64,000 nucleotides of DNA from Mycolicibacterium komossense (GTDB lineage Bacteria > Actinomycetota > Actinomycetes > Mycobacteriales > Mycobacteriaceae), in contig NZ_JACKTY010000032.1 of the NCBI RefSeq assembly GCF_025822605.1, forward strand, positions 1 to 64,000, read 5' to 3'. This document shows positions 50,917 through 60,560 of the stretch, piece by piece. Under the pieces are notes generated by a model, which was not told the DNA's origin, did no database searches, and saw only the letters and a list, made by a program, of their open reading frames with translations. A program made the translations under genes and the position numbers. How positions within the stretch are numbered: the first letter of the stretch is position 1; each line of letters begins with the position of its first letter.

Positions 50917-51774
50917 ATGGCGGTCAGAAACTCGGTGCGGCAGCTGAGGATGCGCCGGGGCGCCGGCCTCGAAGACGGCATGATGGGCGTTGCCCTGCTG
51001 GCCGGGGCCGCGAACGTGATCATGCAGTTGGGCCGGCCCGGTGTCGGTTACGGCGTCATGGAATCGCGCGTGGAGAGCGGGCGTATCGACAAGCATCCGA
51101 TCAAGCGGGCGCGCACCACCTTCACCTACCTTGCGGTCGCGTCGATGGGAACCGACGAGCAGAAGAAGGCCTTTCGTCGTGCGGTCAACGGCGCTCACGC
51201 CCAGGTGTACTCGACCGACGATAGTCCGTTGTCCTACAACGCTTTTGACAAGGATCTTCAGCTGTGGGTGGCGGCCTGCCTCTACAAGGGCGGGGTCGAC
51301 GTGTATCGGACCTTCATCGGCGAGATGGACGACGAGACCGCCGACCTGCACTACGCGCAGGGCATGTCACTGGGCACCACGCTGCAGGTGCCGCCGGAGA
51401 TGTGGCCCGCCGACCGCGCCGCATTCGACAGGTACTGGCAGGAATCGCTTCACCAGATACACATCGACGATGCGATCCGGGAGTATCTGTACCCGATCGC
51501 CGCCAGTAGGATTCGCGGTGTCCGCCTACCCGCCCGGATGCAACAGGCCTCGGATAACGTCAATCTGCTGATCACGACAGGCTTTCTGCCACAACGCTTC
51601 CGAGATGAAATGCGGCTGCCGTGGGACCCGCAGCGGCAGCGCCGCTTCGATCGGCTGATGAAGGTGATCGGCACGGTCAACAACGCCATGCCCCGGTTCG
51701 TGCGGCAGTTCCCGTTCAACGTCCTGCTGCGCGATCTGGACTGGCGGATCAAAACGGGCCGACCCCTGGTTTAG
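50917..51774 (+). CDS. MpaB-family oxygenase (DUF2236, Rv0276-like)
   Basis: 285 residues from ATG 50917. Family blocks: MMGVALLAGAANVIMQLGRPGVGYGVMESRVESGR, RTTFTYLAVASMGT, and AVNGAHAQVYSTDDSPLSYNAFDKDLQLWVAACLYKG. The His residues in these stretches would bind the haem b of latex-clearing and MpaB-type oxygenases. Real substrate unknown. Confidence 0.85.
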   Translation: MAVRNSVRQLRMRRGAGLEDGMMGVALLAGAANVIMQLGRPGVGYGVMESRVESGRIDKHPIKRARTTFTYLAVASMGTDEQKKAFRRAVNGAHAQVYSTDDSPLSYNAFDKDLQLWVAACLYKGGVDVYRTFIGEMDDETADLHYAQGMSLGTTLQVPPEMWPADRAAFDRYWQESLHQIHIDDAIREYLYPIAASRIRGVRLPARMQQASDNVNLLITTGFLPQRFRDEMRLPWDPQRQRRFDRLMKVIGTVNNAMPRFVRQFPFNVLLRDLDWRIKTGRPLV

Positions 51775-51867
51775 CCATCATCGTGTGAGTGGTCGGTGTC
51801 TCCCGCTTGACCGGTTCATGTGTGCGAGGCTCGTGGCACCGCAGCTACACGCAGTAGCCTCGGCGGG

Positions 51868-52761
51868 ATGCGTACCGACGACGACAGCTGGGACATCACC
51901 ACAAGCGTTGGCTCGACGGCATTGTTCGTCGCCGCCGCCCGTGCTCTTGAGGCGCGGAAGCCGGATCCGCTGGCTGTCGATCCCTATGCCGAGGTGTTCT
52001 GTCGGGCGGTCGGCGGCAGGTGGGCCGACATCGTCGACGGCAAAGCGCCCGAGAACAGGCTGCGCACCGAATGGGGCAGCCATTTCGTCGATTTCCAGGG
52101 CGCCAGAACCCGCTACTTCGACAATTACTTCGTCCGGGCCGCCGATAGCGGTGTGCGTCAGGTCGTCCTGCTGGCGGCCGGGCTGGATTCCCGCGCCTAC
52201 CGGCTGCCGTGGCCCAAGGGCACCGTGGTTTTCGAGCTGGATCTGCCGCGAGTCCTCGACTTCAAGGGCCGGGTGCTCGCCGATCGTGGTGACCACCCGA
52301 CGGCGCAGCGCCGCGAGGTCGCCGTCGACCTACGCGACGACTGGGTCCGAGCCCTGCTCGATGCCGGCTTCGATCGGACCACACCGGCGGCGTTCCTCGC
52401 CGAGGGGCTGCTGATCTACCTACCCGCCTCCGCGCAGGGAGAATTGTTTGCTGGAATCAACTCGCTCGCCTGCTCGGGCAGCCATGTGGGTATCGAGGAG
52501 GGCGAGCCGATGCCAGATCAGGCATTTGAGTTCCTCAAAGCCCGCGAACGCGCCGAGGGCAGTGACGACATCTTCTTCGGGCTCATCTACAACCAGCAGT
52601 ACGCCCGTGCTGATGACTGGTTCGGCGAGCGCGGCTGGACCGCGAAGGCGACCCCGCTGGCTGACTATCTCACGCAGATGGGGCGCGCGCTCCCGCCCTC
52701 AGATTCCGAAGCTACTCAGATGATCCGGTCCAACACTCTGGTCAGTGCAGTAAAAGCCTAG
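51868..52761 (+). CDS. SAM-dependent methyltransferase (Rv0281-like, TIGR00027 family)
   Basis: 297 residues from ATG 51868 (RTDDDSWDITTSVGSTALFVAAARA). The cofactor site is QVVLLAAGLDSRAYRLPWPKGTVVFELD, and FLAEGLLIYLP is typical of this large mycobacterial class (LCMT/PPM-like fold). Rv0281 occupies the same position just before eccA3. Substrate is not known. Confidence 0.9.
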   Translation: MRTDDDSWDITTSVGSTALFVAAARALEARKPDPLAVDPYAEVFCRAVGGRWADIVDGKAPENRLRTEWGSHFVDFQGARTRYFDNYFVRAADSGVRQVVLLAAGLDSRAYRLPWPKGTVVFELDLPRVLDFKGRVLADRGDHPTAQRREVAVDLRDDWVRALLDAGFDRTTPAAFLAEGLLIYLPASAQGELFAGINSLACSGSHVGIEEGEPMPDQAFEFLKARERAEGSDDIFFGLIYNQQYARADDWFGERGWTAKATPLADYLTQMGRALPPSDSEATQMIRSNTLVSAVKA

Positions 52762-52800
52762 TTCGGCGACCCGGACGCCACCGTTCGACGATCTCGACTG

Positions 52801-52848
52801 TTAGGTTATGCGATGCTAACTTTTTGAAGTTAGCGTAGGCATATCTAA
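52801..52848 (+). promoter_or_regulatory. Two IdeR-box-like sites upstream of eccA3
   Basis: Compared with the consensus TTAGGTTAGGCTAACCTAA, 52801-52819 matches 15 of 19 bases and 52830-52848 matches 14 of 19. Between them a palindrome with 8-bp arms (GCTAACTT-TTTG-AAGTTAGC, 52815-52834) overlaps both. ESX-3 is known to be repressed by IdeR under iron-replete conditions in mycobacteria. The region also holds the promoter; GGGAG at 52863-52867 is the likely ribosome binding site. Confidence 0.7.
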
Positions 52849-52874
52849 CTGAAGGAGACGGCGGGAGCCGCGCC

Positions 52875-54740
52875 ATGCTGCGCCCGCTCACATTGCCCAT
52901 GGATATCGGTAGTGACACCCTCGCGGTGCAGGCCGGCGCGCGGACGCCAGGCCGGGTGGACGGCGACGTCGTCAGTCGGTTCGCGACGTGCTGTAGAGCG
53001 CTGGGTCTGTCGGTTTACGATCGTCGCCGCCCCGCCGATCTGGTTGCTGCGCGATCGGGATTCGGTGCGCTCACCCGGGTCGCGCACGACCAGTGCGACG
53101 CCTGGACCGGATTGGCCGCAGCCGGTGACACCTCTCTTCGCGTCCTGCACGCTGTGTCCGACACCGCCGCCACCGCAGGCGTGTTGCAGCGCCAGGTCGA
53201 ACTGGCCCCGGAATCCCTTGGCTTCCAGTACGACGCCGGGTTGTACCTGCAGTTCCGCGCGACCCGTCCCGCCGATTTCCCGCTGGCCTATGCCGCGGCG
53301 CTGGCCGCGGCCGGCCGGTACGCCGAGGCCGCTGTCTTACTCCCCGGTGTGACGTCGCTGCAGTCCCGATGGGTCGCGGTGGCAGTGAACTACCGGGCGC
53401 AGCGCTGGTCGGATGTCGTCAAGCTGCTCACCCCGATCGTCAACGACGACAGCCTCGACGAGCTCTTCGCACACGCCGCCAGGATCGCCCTCGGCACGGC
53501 GCTGGCCCGGCTCGGGATGTTCGCACCCGCGTTGTCCTATCTGGAAGATCCGAGCGGACCGGTGGCGATCGCCGCCACCGACGGTGCCTTCACCAAGGCG
53601 CTGGCGCTGCGTGCGCACGGCGACGAGGAGACCGCCGCCGAGACCCTGCAGGACCTCTACGCTGCGAACCCGGAGAACGAGCAGATCGAGCGGGCGCTGT
53701 CGGATCCGTCGTATGGCATCGTCATTTCTTCTGCGGCGCGTATCGATGCGCGTTCTGACCCGTGGGACGTCGAGACCGAGCCCAGTGAAGCCGATTTCGT
53801 TGATCCGGGTGCTCATGAGCGTAAGGCGGTGTTGCTCGCCGAGGCCGAGGAGCAATTGGGTGAGTTCATCGGGCTCGATGAGGTCAAGGATCAGGTGTCG
53901 CGGCTGAAGAGTTCGGTGGCGATGGCGTTGTTGCGCCAGGAGCGCGGTCTTGCGGTGGCGCAGCGTTCACATCATTTGGTGTTCGCGGGTCCGCCCGGGA
54001 CCGGTAAGACGACCATTGCGCGGGTTGTGGCGAAGATTTATTGCGGGCTGGGGTTGTTGAAGAAGGAGAATGTCAAGGAGGTGCATCGGGCTGATCTGAT
54101 CGGTCAGCACATCGGTGAGACGGAGGCGAAGACCAACGCCATCATCGACAGTGCCCTTGACGGGGTGTTGTTTTTGGATGAGGCGTACGCCTTGGTGGCC
54201 ACTGGTGCCAAGAACGATTTCGGGTTGGTGGCCATCGACACGTTGTTGGCGCGGATGGAGAACGACCGCGACCGGCTGGTGGTCATCATCGCCGGTTATC
54301 GTGCTGATCTGGACCGGTTCCTCGATACCAACGAGGGTTTGCGGTCGCGTTTCACTCGCAGCATCGACTTCCCGTCCTACACCGCTGCTGAGTTGGTTGA
54401 GATCGCCAATGCTATGGCGGGGCAACGGGACAGTGTCTTCGAGCAGGCCGCTCTTGATGATCTGCAGGCGCTGTTCGGGCAGTTGGCGGCCTCGTCGAGC
54501 GCCGATGCCGCCGGTGTCGACCGGCGCAGTCTCGATATCGCCGGTAACGGCCGGTTTGTCCGCAACGTTGTCGAGCGCTCCGAAGAGGAGCGCGAGTTCC
54601 GGCTCGATCACCGGGAGAACTCGGTCCAGGCCGGCGATGACATCTTCACCGACGAGGACCTGATGACCATCACCGCCACCGACGTCCGGACCTCGGTGGT
54701 ACCTCTGCTGCGTGGGCTGGGATTGACGGTGCCCGCATGA
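52875..54740 (+). CDS. eccA3: ESX-3 AAA ATPase EccA3
   Basis: 621 residues. The N-terminal half (1-300) is the TPR-like helical repeat domain of EccA proteins (RFATCCRALGLSVYDRRRP, DQCDAWTGLAAAGD). The C-terminal half is a CbbX-type AAA+ ATPase with Walker A GPPGTGKTT (about 372-380), Walker B GVLFLDEAYALV (about 430) and a sensor in RLVVIIAGYRADLD. It is cytosolic and is thought to help handle EspG-bound PE/PPE substrates. It is the first gene of the ESX-3 operon, overlapping eccB3 by 4 bp. Confidence 0.95.
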   Translation: MLRPLTLPMDIGSDTLAVQAGARTPGRVDGDVVSRFATCCRALGLSVYDRRRPADLVAARSGFGALTRVAHDQCDAWTGLAAAGDTSLRVLHAVSDTAATAGVLQRQVELAPESLGFQYDAGLYLQFRATRPADFPLAYAAALAAAGRYAEAAVLLPGVTSLQSRWVAVAVNYRAQRWSDVVKLLTPIVNDDSLDELFAHAARIALGTALARLGMFAPALSYLEDPSGPVAIAATDGAFTKALALRAHGDEETAAETLQDLYAANPENEQIERALSDPSYGIVISSAARIDARSDPWDVETEPSEADFVDPGAHERKAVLLAEAEEQLGEFIGLDEVKDQVSRLKSSVAMALLRQERGLAVAQRSHHLVFAGPPGTGKTTIARVVAKIYCGLGLLKKENVKEVHRADLIGQHIGETEAKTNAIIDSALDGVLFLDEAYALVATGAKNDFGLVAIDTLLARMENDRDRLVVIIAGYRADLDRFLDTNEGLRSRFTRSIDFPSYTAAELVEIANAMAGQRDSVFEQAALDDLQALFGQLAASSSADAAGVDRRSLDIAGNGRFVRNVVERSEEEREFRLDHRENSVQAGDDIFTDEDLMTITATDVRTSVVPLLRGLGLTVPA

Positions 54741-56266
54741 GCGACGACACCTCCGGCGATGACGACCGCCGCTCGTTCACGGCCCGCACCCCGGCCAATG
54801 CGAATCCCGACCGGGTGACCTACCGGCGTGGTTTCGTCACCCGCCATCAGGTGACGGGATGGCGATTCGTCATGCGCCGCATCGCGTCCGGCGTGGCGCT
54901 GCACGACACCCGGATGCTGGTCGACCCGCTGCGATCCCAGTCGCGGGCCGTGCTGATGGGCGTGCTCATCCTGATCACCGGAGTCATCGGCTGTTTCGTG
55001 TTCTCGCTGATCCGGCCCAACGGCGTCGCCGGTGACAACGCGGTTCTCGCCGACCGGGACACCGCCGCCCTGTATGTCCGGGTCAACGAGGAACTACATC
55101 CCGTACTCAACCTGACTTCCGCCCGCCTGATCGTCGGCAAGGCCGTCAATCCGGTTCAGGTGAAGAGCTCAGAGCTGGACAAGTTTCCGCGGGGCAACGT
55201 GATCGGTATCCCTGGCGCGCCCGAGCGGATGGTGCAGAGCGCATCGCGCGACGCCGACTGGACCGTCTGCGACGGAACCGGTGCCGCGCCGCAGGGCGTG
55301 ACCGTCATCGCCGGTGCCCCCGCCGTCGGTGGCGAGCGTGCCGCGAACCTCTCCGAGGGCAACGCTGTCCTGGTGAACAACGGGCCGGCCAGTTGGCTGT
55401 TGTGGGACGGGCGCCGCAGCGCCATCGATCTGGCCGATCGGGCAGTCACTTCCGCATTGGGATTCGGAGTGGATATTTCTGCCGCTCAACCGATCTCGGC
55501 CGGCTTGTTCAACGCGATCCCGGAGAGCGCGCCGCTGGCCATGCCGCCGATCCCGGCAGCGGGCACGCCGCCGCAGTTCCCGCTGCCGGTGCCGGCTCCG
55601 GTCGGGGCTGTGGTCGTCGCCTACGGGGCCGACGACGCGCTGCTCTACTACGCGGTTCTGCCCGACGGTCTGCAGCCCGTCTCCCCGGTGCTCGCGGCGA
55701 TACTGCGCAATACCGATTCCTACGGCCTGAGTCAGCCGCCGCGCCTGGGTGCCGACGATATCGCCAGGATGCCGGTTTCGCGGGTCATCGACACTGCCGC
55801 GTATCCGGCGCAGCGACTCACGCTGGTCGACGCGCAGGCCGCTCCGGTCACCTGCGCGCGATGGACGAAACCCGTTGATGCCGCCACGAGTTCGTTGTCG
55901 CTACTGTCCGGCTCGGCGCTGCCGCTGGCTGACGGAGTGCACACGGTCGACCTCGTCGGCGGCGGACAGGGTGGCTCTGCCGCCCGGGTCGCGCTCGCAC
56001 CCGGTTCGGGATACTTCGTGCAGACGGTCGGTCAGGAGCCGGCGTCGCCGGCTGCCGGCTCGCTGTTCTGGGTGGCCGACACCGGTGTCAGGTATGGCAT
56101 CGAAGCGGGCTCGAATCCCGATGACATCGACAAAACCGTTGCCGCACTGGGGTTGACCCAGCCGGCGACCCCAGTGCCGTGGTCCGTGCTCTCCCTGTTC
56201 TCGCCGGGGACTGCGCTGTCGAAGGCCGACGCGTTGACGGCTTATGCCGGGACGGAGAACCGATGA
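54737..56266 (+). CDS. eccB3: ESX-3 membrane component EccB3
   Basis: 509 residues: a cytoplasmic start (RVTYRRGFVTRHQVTGWRFVMRRIASGVALHDTRM), one membrane span (about 73-96, MGVLILITGVIGCFVFSLI) and a long periplasmic domain with LTSARLIVG and LLWDGRRSAIDL, plus a Cys pair (WTVCDGTG, VTCARWT). It forms the secretion core complex with EccC3, EccD3 and EccE3. It overlaps eccA3 and eccC3 by 4 bp each. Confidence 0.95.
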   Translation: MSDDTSGDDDRRSFTARTPANANPDRVTYRRGFVTRHQVTGWRFVMRRIASGVALHDTRMLVDPLRSQSRAVLMGVLILITGVIGCFVFSLIRPNGVAGDNAVLADRDTAALYVRVNEELHPVLNLTSARLIVGKAVNPVQVKSSELDKFPRGNVIGIPGAPERMVQSASRDADWTVCDGTGAAPQGVTVIAGAPAVGGERAANLSEGNAVLVNNGPASWLLWDGRRSAIDLADRAVTSALGFGVDISAAQPISAGLFNAIPESAPLAMPPIPAAGTPPQFPLPVPAPVGAVVVAYGADDALLYYAVLPDGLQPVSPVLAAILRNTDSYGLSQPPRLGADDIARMPVSRVIDTAAYPAQRLTLVDAQAAPVTCARWTKPVDAATSSLSLLSGSALPLADGVHTVDLVGGGQGGSAARVALAPGSGYFVQTVGQEPASPAAGSLFWVADTGVRYGIEAGSNPDDIDKTVAALGLTQPATPVPWSVLSLFSPGTALSKADALTAYAGTENR

Positions 56267-59200
56267 GCAGGCTGATCTTCGAGGCCCGTCGCCGACTGCC
56301 GCGCCCCCGGTCGCGGCAGGGCACGATCACCATCGAGGCACCCCCTGAGTTGCCCCGCGTCGTGCCGCCGTCGCTGCTTCGGCGCGCGCTGCCCTATCTG
56401 ATCGTCATCCTGATCGTCGGGATGATCATCGCGCTGGTCGCCACCGGAATGCGGCTGGTGTCGCCGCAGACGCTGTTCTTCCCCTTCGTGCTGTTGTTGG
56501 CCGCCACCGCGCTCTACCGAGGCACCGACAACAAGATGCGCACCGAAGAGGTCGACGCCGAGCGAGCCGACTACCTGCGCTACCTCTCGGTGGTCCGTGA
56601 CAACGTGCGGGCTCAGGCCACCGCACAGCGGGTTGCGCTCGAATGGTCGCATCCCAACCCTGCTGCGCTGGCGGGGATCCTCGGTGTCCGCGGACATCGT
56701 CGGCAGTGGGAGCGTGATCCCCACGACTCGGACTTCTTGGTGGTGCGCACAGGTCTGCACGACGTTGCGTTGGAGACCACTCTGCGGGTCAAGGACAGCG
56801 CCGACGAAATCGATCTGGAACCGGTGTCGCACAGCACCCTTCGTGGACTGCTCGACACGCAGCGCACGGTCCGCGATGCCCCGACCGGAATCGACCTGAC
56901 GAAGGTCTCGCGTATCACGGTGCTCGGCGACTCTCGCGAACAGGCGCGGGCTGCGGTGCGGGCCTGGCTGGCGCAGGCCGTCAGCTGGCATGACCCGTCG
57001 GTCCTCGGCGTCGCGCTGGCCAGCCCGCACCTGGAGTCGGCAGACTGGTCATGGCTGAAATGGCTACCGCACGTGGACATTCCCGGCGAGATCGACAGCC
57101 TGGGCCCGGCTCGTTACCTTGCCGCCAATACCGACGAGCTGATCGCGAAGATCGGCCCGGTCCTCGCGGGCCGTGCACTCTTCGGAGGTTATGACGGCGC
57201 CGCCGACCAGTCGCTGCGCCATCTGGTGATCCTCGTCGACGACCCCGGATACGACCTGAACAGCTCGGTGCTGTCCGTCGGACTGGCCGGCGTCACGGTG
57301 GTGCACCTCTCGGATACACCCCCGCACCGAGAGCAATACCCGGACCCGGAGCGGCCGATCCTGCGGGTCGCCGACGGCACCGTCGAACGCTGGCTCACCG
57401 GCGGTTGGCGGCCCTATGTCGACCACGCCGACACCATGACGACCGACGAGGCCGCACATCTGGCCCGGCTGCTGTCGCGCTGGGATTCCAACCCCACCCA
57501 CGCCGGTCTCCGCTCCGCGGCGACCAGAGGCGCGACGTTCACCACGCTGCTGGATATCGCCGACGCCTCCGAACTCGACGTCCCCACACTGTGGGCGCCC
57601 CGGCGCCGGGAGGACGAACTGCGGGTCCCGATCGGCGTGACCACCACGGGGGAGCCGCTGTACTTCGATCTCAAGGACGAGGCCGAAGGCGGGATGGGCC
57701 CGCACGGCCTGATGATCGGCATGACGGGATCGGGTAAGTCCCAGACGCTGATGTCGATTCTGTTGGCGCTGTTGACCACTCACTCGGCGGAGCGTCTGAT
57801 CGTGATCTACGCCGACTTCAAGGGGGAGGCCGGTGCGGATATCTTCCGCCACTTCCCCCAGGTCGTCGCGGTGATCTCCAACATGGCCGAGAAGAAGTCG
57901 CTGGCCGATCGATTCGCCGACACCCTGCGTGGCGAGGTGGCCCGGCGCGAGACGCTGCTGCGCGAGTCCGGGCGGCGTATCCAGGGCAGCGCTTTCAATT
58001 CGGTGACCGAGTACGAGGCGGCTCGCGATTCCGGTGCGCCGGGCACCGCCGACCTCCCGCCGCTACCGACGCTCTTCGTTGTCGCCGACGAGTTCACGCT
58101 GATGCTGGCCGACCATCCCGAATATGCCGAACTCTTCGATTACGTTGCCCGCAAGGGCCGCTCGTTCCGTATCCATATCCTGTTCGCATCGCAGACGCTG
58201 GATGTCGGCAAGATCAAGGACATCGACAAGAACACCTCCTACCGGATCGGTCTGAAGGTGGCCAGCCCGGCCGTGTCACGTCAGATCATCGGCGTCGAGG
58301 ATGCTTACCACATCGAATCGGGTAAAGAGCACAAGGGCGTCGGCTTCCTGGTGCCCGCACCGGGAGCGGATCCGGTCAAGTTCCGCAGCACCTACGTCGA
58401 CGGGATCTACGATCCGCCGCGTGCGCTGAAATCGTATGTGGTGCCGATGGTCCCGGAACCCAGGCTGTTCACCGCCGCGGCGGTCGACGTCGACCAGGAC
58501 CTCGTCGTGCTGCCCGATCATGACGACGAGTCGGTCGGGCCGCCCAGGAAGTTGATTGCAACCATCGGTGATCAACTCGCCGCCTACGGCCCGTACGCAC
58601 CGCCGCTGTGGCTGCCGCCGCTGGACGAGCCGATCCCGTTGACGTCGGTGCTCGCCACCGCCGGGGTTCCCGCGGGGATGCTGCGCTGGCCGCTCGGCGA
58701 GATCGACCGGCCCTTCGAGATGCGCCGGGATCCCTTGGTCTTCGATGCGATGTCCGCGGCGGGCAACCTGCTGATCCACGGCGGACCCAAATCAGGCAAG
58801 ACCACGGCGTTGCAGACCTTCATCCTGTCTGCCGCCGCCCTGCACTCGCCCGACGAAGTGTCGTTCTACTGCCTGGACTATGGCGGCGGGAAGCTGCGTG
58901 ATCTGGAATCGCTGACGCATGTCGGCAGTATCGCGTCGCCACTGGAGGGTGAGCGGATACGGCGGACCTTCGGTGAGCTCGAGGCGTTGCTGCTGGCGCG
59001 CCAGCAGGCGGGGCATGGTGGCGGGCCCGTCTCCCGGGTCTTTTTGGTCATCGACAACCTCTACGCGTTCAGTCGCGACAACACCGACCAGTTCAACACC
59101 CGTAATCCGTTGCTGGCCAAGGTGACCGAACTGGTGAACGTCGGGCTGGCGTACGGCATCCACGTCGTCATCACCACCCCGAACTGGCTCGAGGTCCCGC

Positions 59201-60249
59201 TGGCCATGCGTGACGGGCTCGGCCTGCGGCTGGAGCTGCGATTGGCCGATCCGCGGGACAGCAATGTCCGGGTGGCCGGCGCGCTGCACCGGCCGGCGGA
59301 GAGCGTCCCGTTCGAGCAGCCCGGTCGCGGCCTGACCATGGCCGCCGAGCATTTTCTTTTCGCCGCACCACAACTCGACCAGATCGCCGCGATCAACGCC
59401 CGATATCCGGGCGCTCACGCGGCCGGGGTGCGGTTGTTGCCCACCGATCTCGATCCTGGCGAGGTGGCCCCGCTCTACCGCGGCCAGGAGCAGGTGGTGA
59501 TCGGCCAGCGTGAGGACGATCTCGCCGCGGTGGCGCTCGACTTCGCCGAACAACCGCTGCTGATGGTCCTCGGCGACACGAAGTCGGGAAAGACCACCCT
59601 GCTGCGTCATCTCATCCGGACCATTCGGGAGAACTCGACGGCCGATCAGGTGGCGTTCACCGTGCTGGATCGCAGGCTGCACCTTGTCGAGGAGCCGCTG
59701 TTCCCCGACAACGAATTCACCGCGAACATCGACCGGGTGGTTCCGGCGATGTTGGGTCTGTCGGCCATCATCGAGGGGCGCCGCCCGCCGATCGGGATGT
59801 CGGCCCGCGAACTGTCCGGCTGGAGCTATTCGGGGCATATCCATTACCTGCTGATCGACGACGTCGACCAGATCCCGGACAGCCCGGCCCTGAGCGGACC
59901 TTACGTCGGGCAGCGGCCGTGGACACCGGTGATCGGATTGCTCTCCCAGGCGGCCGACCTCGGTCTGCGCGTGATCGTCACCGGCCGGGCTACCGGTTCC
60001 GGGCATGCCTTGATGACCAATCCGTTACTGCGACGGATGAACGACCTGCAGGCGTCGACCCTCATGCTCTCGGGCAACCCGCAGGACGGCGGCAAGATTC
60101 GCGGTCACCGATTTGCGCGGCTGCCGGCCGGACGTGCGGTGCTGCTCGATGACAGCGATTCGGCCACCCACCTTCAGCTCGTCCACCCACGAGTCGCGCA
60201 GCACAGCGGCTCGCCACGCAGGGAAACAGGAAGGGAATACCCGTCATGA
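56263..60249 (+). CDS. eccC3: ESX-3 FtsK/SpoIIIE-type ATPase EccC3
   Basis: 1328 residues from ATG 56263 (ATGA overlap with eccB3). Two membrane spans (about 38-82) precede three tandem ATPase domains with Walker A sites GMTGSGKSQT (about 488), GGPKSGKTTA (about 841) and GDTKSGKTTL (about 1104). The first ATPase also has the arginine-finger region KGRSFRIHILFASQ. EccC binds the C-terminal signal of Esx dimers and powers export. It is a single chain here, as in ESX-3 elsewhere. Confidence 0.95.
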   Translation: MSRLIFEARRRLPRPRSRQGTITIEAPPELPRVVPPSLLRRALPYLIVILIVGMIIALVATGMRLVSPQTLFFPFVLLLAATALYRGTDNKMRTEEVDAERADYLRYLSVVRDNVRAQATAQRVALEWSHPNPAALAGILGVRGHRRQWERDPHDSDFLVVRTGLHDVALETTLRVKDSADEIDLEPVSHSTLRGLLDTQRTVRDAPTGIDLTKVSRITVLGDSREQARAAVRAWLAQAVSWHDPSVLGVALASPHLESADWSWLKWLPHVDIPGEIDSLGPARYLAANTDELIAKIGPVLAGRALFGGYDGAADQSLRHLVILVDDPGYDLNSSVLSVGLAGVTVVHLSDTPPHREQYPDPERPILRVADGTVERWLTGGWRPYVDHADTMTTDEAAHLARLLSRWDSNPTHAGLRSAATRGATFTTLLDIADASELDVPTLWAPRRREDELRVPIGVTTTGEPLYFDLKDEAEGGMGPHGLMIGMTGSGKSQTLMSILLALLTTHSAERLIVIYADFKGEAGADIFRHFPQVVAVISNMAEKKSLADRFADTLRGEVARRETLLRESGRRIQGSAFNSVTEYEAARDSGAPGTADLPPLPTLFVVADEFTLMLADHPEYAELFDYVARKGRSFRIHILFASQTLDVGKIKDIDKNTSYRIGLKVASPAVSRQIIGVEDAYHIESGKEHKGVGFLVPAPGADPVKFRSTYVDGIYDPPRALKSYVVPMVPEPRLFTAAAVDVDQDLVVLPDHDDESVGPPRKLIATIGDQLAAYGPYAPPLWLPPLDEPIPLTSVLATAGVPAGMLRWPLGEIDRPFEMRRDPLVFDAMSAAGNLLIHGGPKSGKTTALQTFILSAAALHSPDEVSFYCLDYGGGKLRDLESLTHVGSIASPLEGERIRRTFGELEALLLARQQAGHGGGPVSRVFLVIDNLYAFSRDNTDQFNTRNPLLAKVTELVNVGLAYGIHVVITTPNWLEVPLAMRDGLGLRLELRLADPRDSNVRVAGALHRPAESVPFEQPGRGLTMAAEHFLFAAPQLDQIAAINARYPGAHAAGVRLLPTDLDPGEVAPLYRGQEQVVIGQREDDLAAVALDFAEQPLLMVLGDTKSGKTTLLRHLIRTIRENSTADQVAFTVLDRRLHLVEEPLFPDNEFTANIDRVVPAMLGLSAIIEGRRPPIGMSARELSGWSYSGHIHYLLIDDVDQIPDSPALSGPYVGQRPWTPVIGLLSQAADLGLRVIVTGRATGSGHALMTNPLLRRMNDLQASTLMLSGNPQDGGKIRGHRFARLPAGRAVLLDDSDSATHLQLVHPRVAQHSGSPRRETGREYPS

Positions 60250-60560
60250 CGCTTCGAGTCGTACCCGAGGGACTGGCAGCCACCAGCGCGGCCGTCGAGG
60301 CTCTGACAGCCAGGCTCGCCGCCGCCCACGCCGCCGCCGCGCCGCTGATCACCGCAGTGATCCCGCCGGGGGCTGACGCGGTATCACTGCAGACCGCAGC
60401 GGGATTCAGCGCCCAAGGCAGCGAGTACAGCACTGTCGCCGCGCAGGGCATCGAAGAACTCGGCCGCTCCGGCGTCGGCACGGGCGAATCCGCCACCAGC
60501 TACGCCACCGGTGACGCGCAGGCTGCCATGACTTACCTGATGGCCCGCGGCGGCCGATGA
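60246..60560 (+). CDS. pe5: PE protein PE5
   Basis: 104 residues of a bare PE domain (LRVVPEGLAATSAAVEALTARL) with the export motif YxxxD (YATGD) near the C-terminus. It overlaps eccC3 and the PPE4 gene by 4 bp and should form a PE5-PPE4 dimer, an ESX-3 substrate linked to mycobactin-based iron uptake. Confidence 0.93.
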   Translation: MTLRVVPEGLAATSAAVEALTARLAAAHAAAAPLITAVIPPGADAVSLQTAAGFSAQGSEYSTVAAQGIEELGRSGVGTGESATSYATGDAQAAMTYLMARGGR

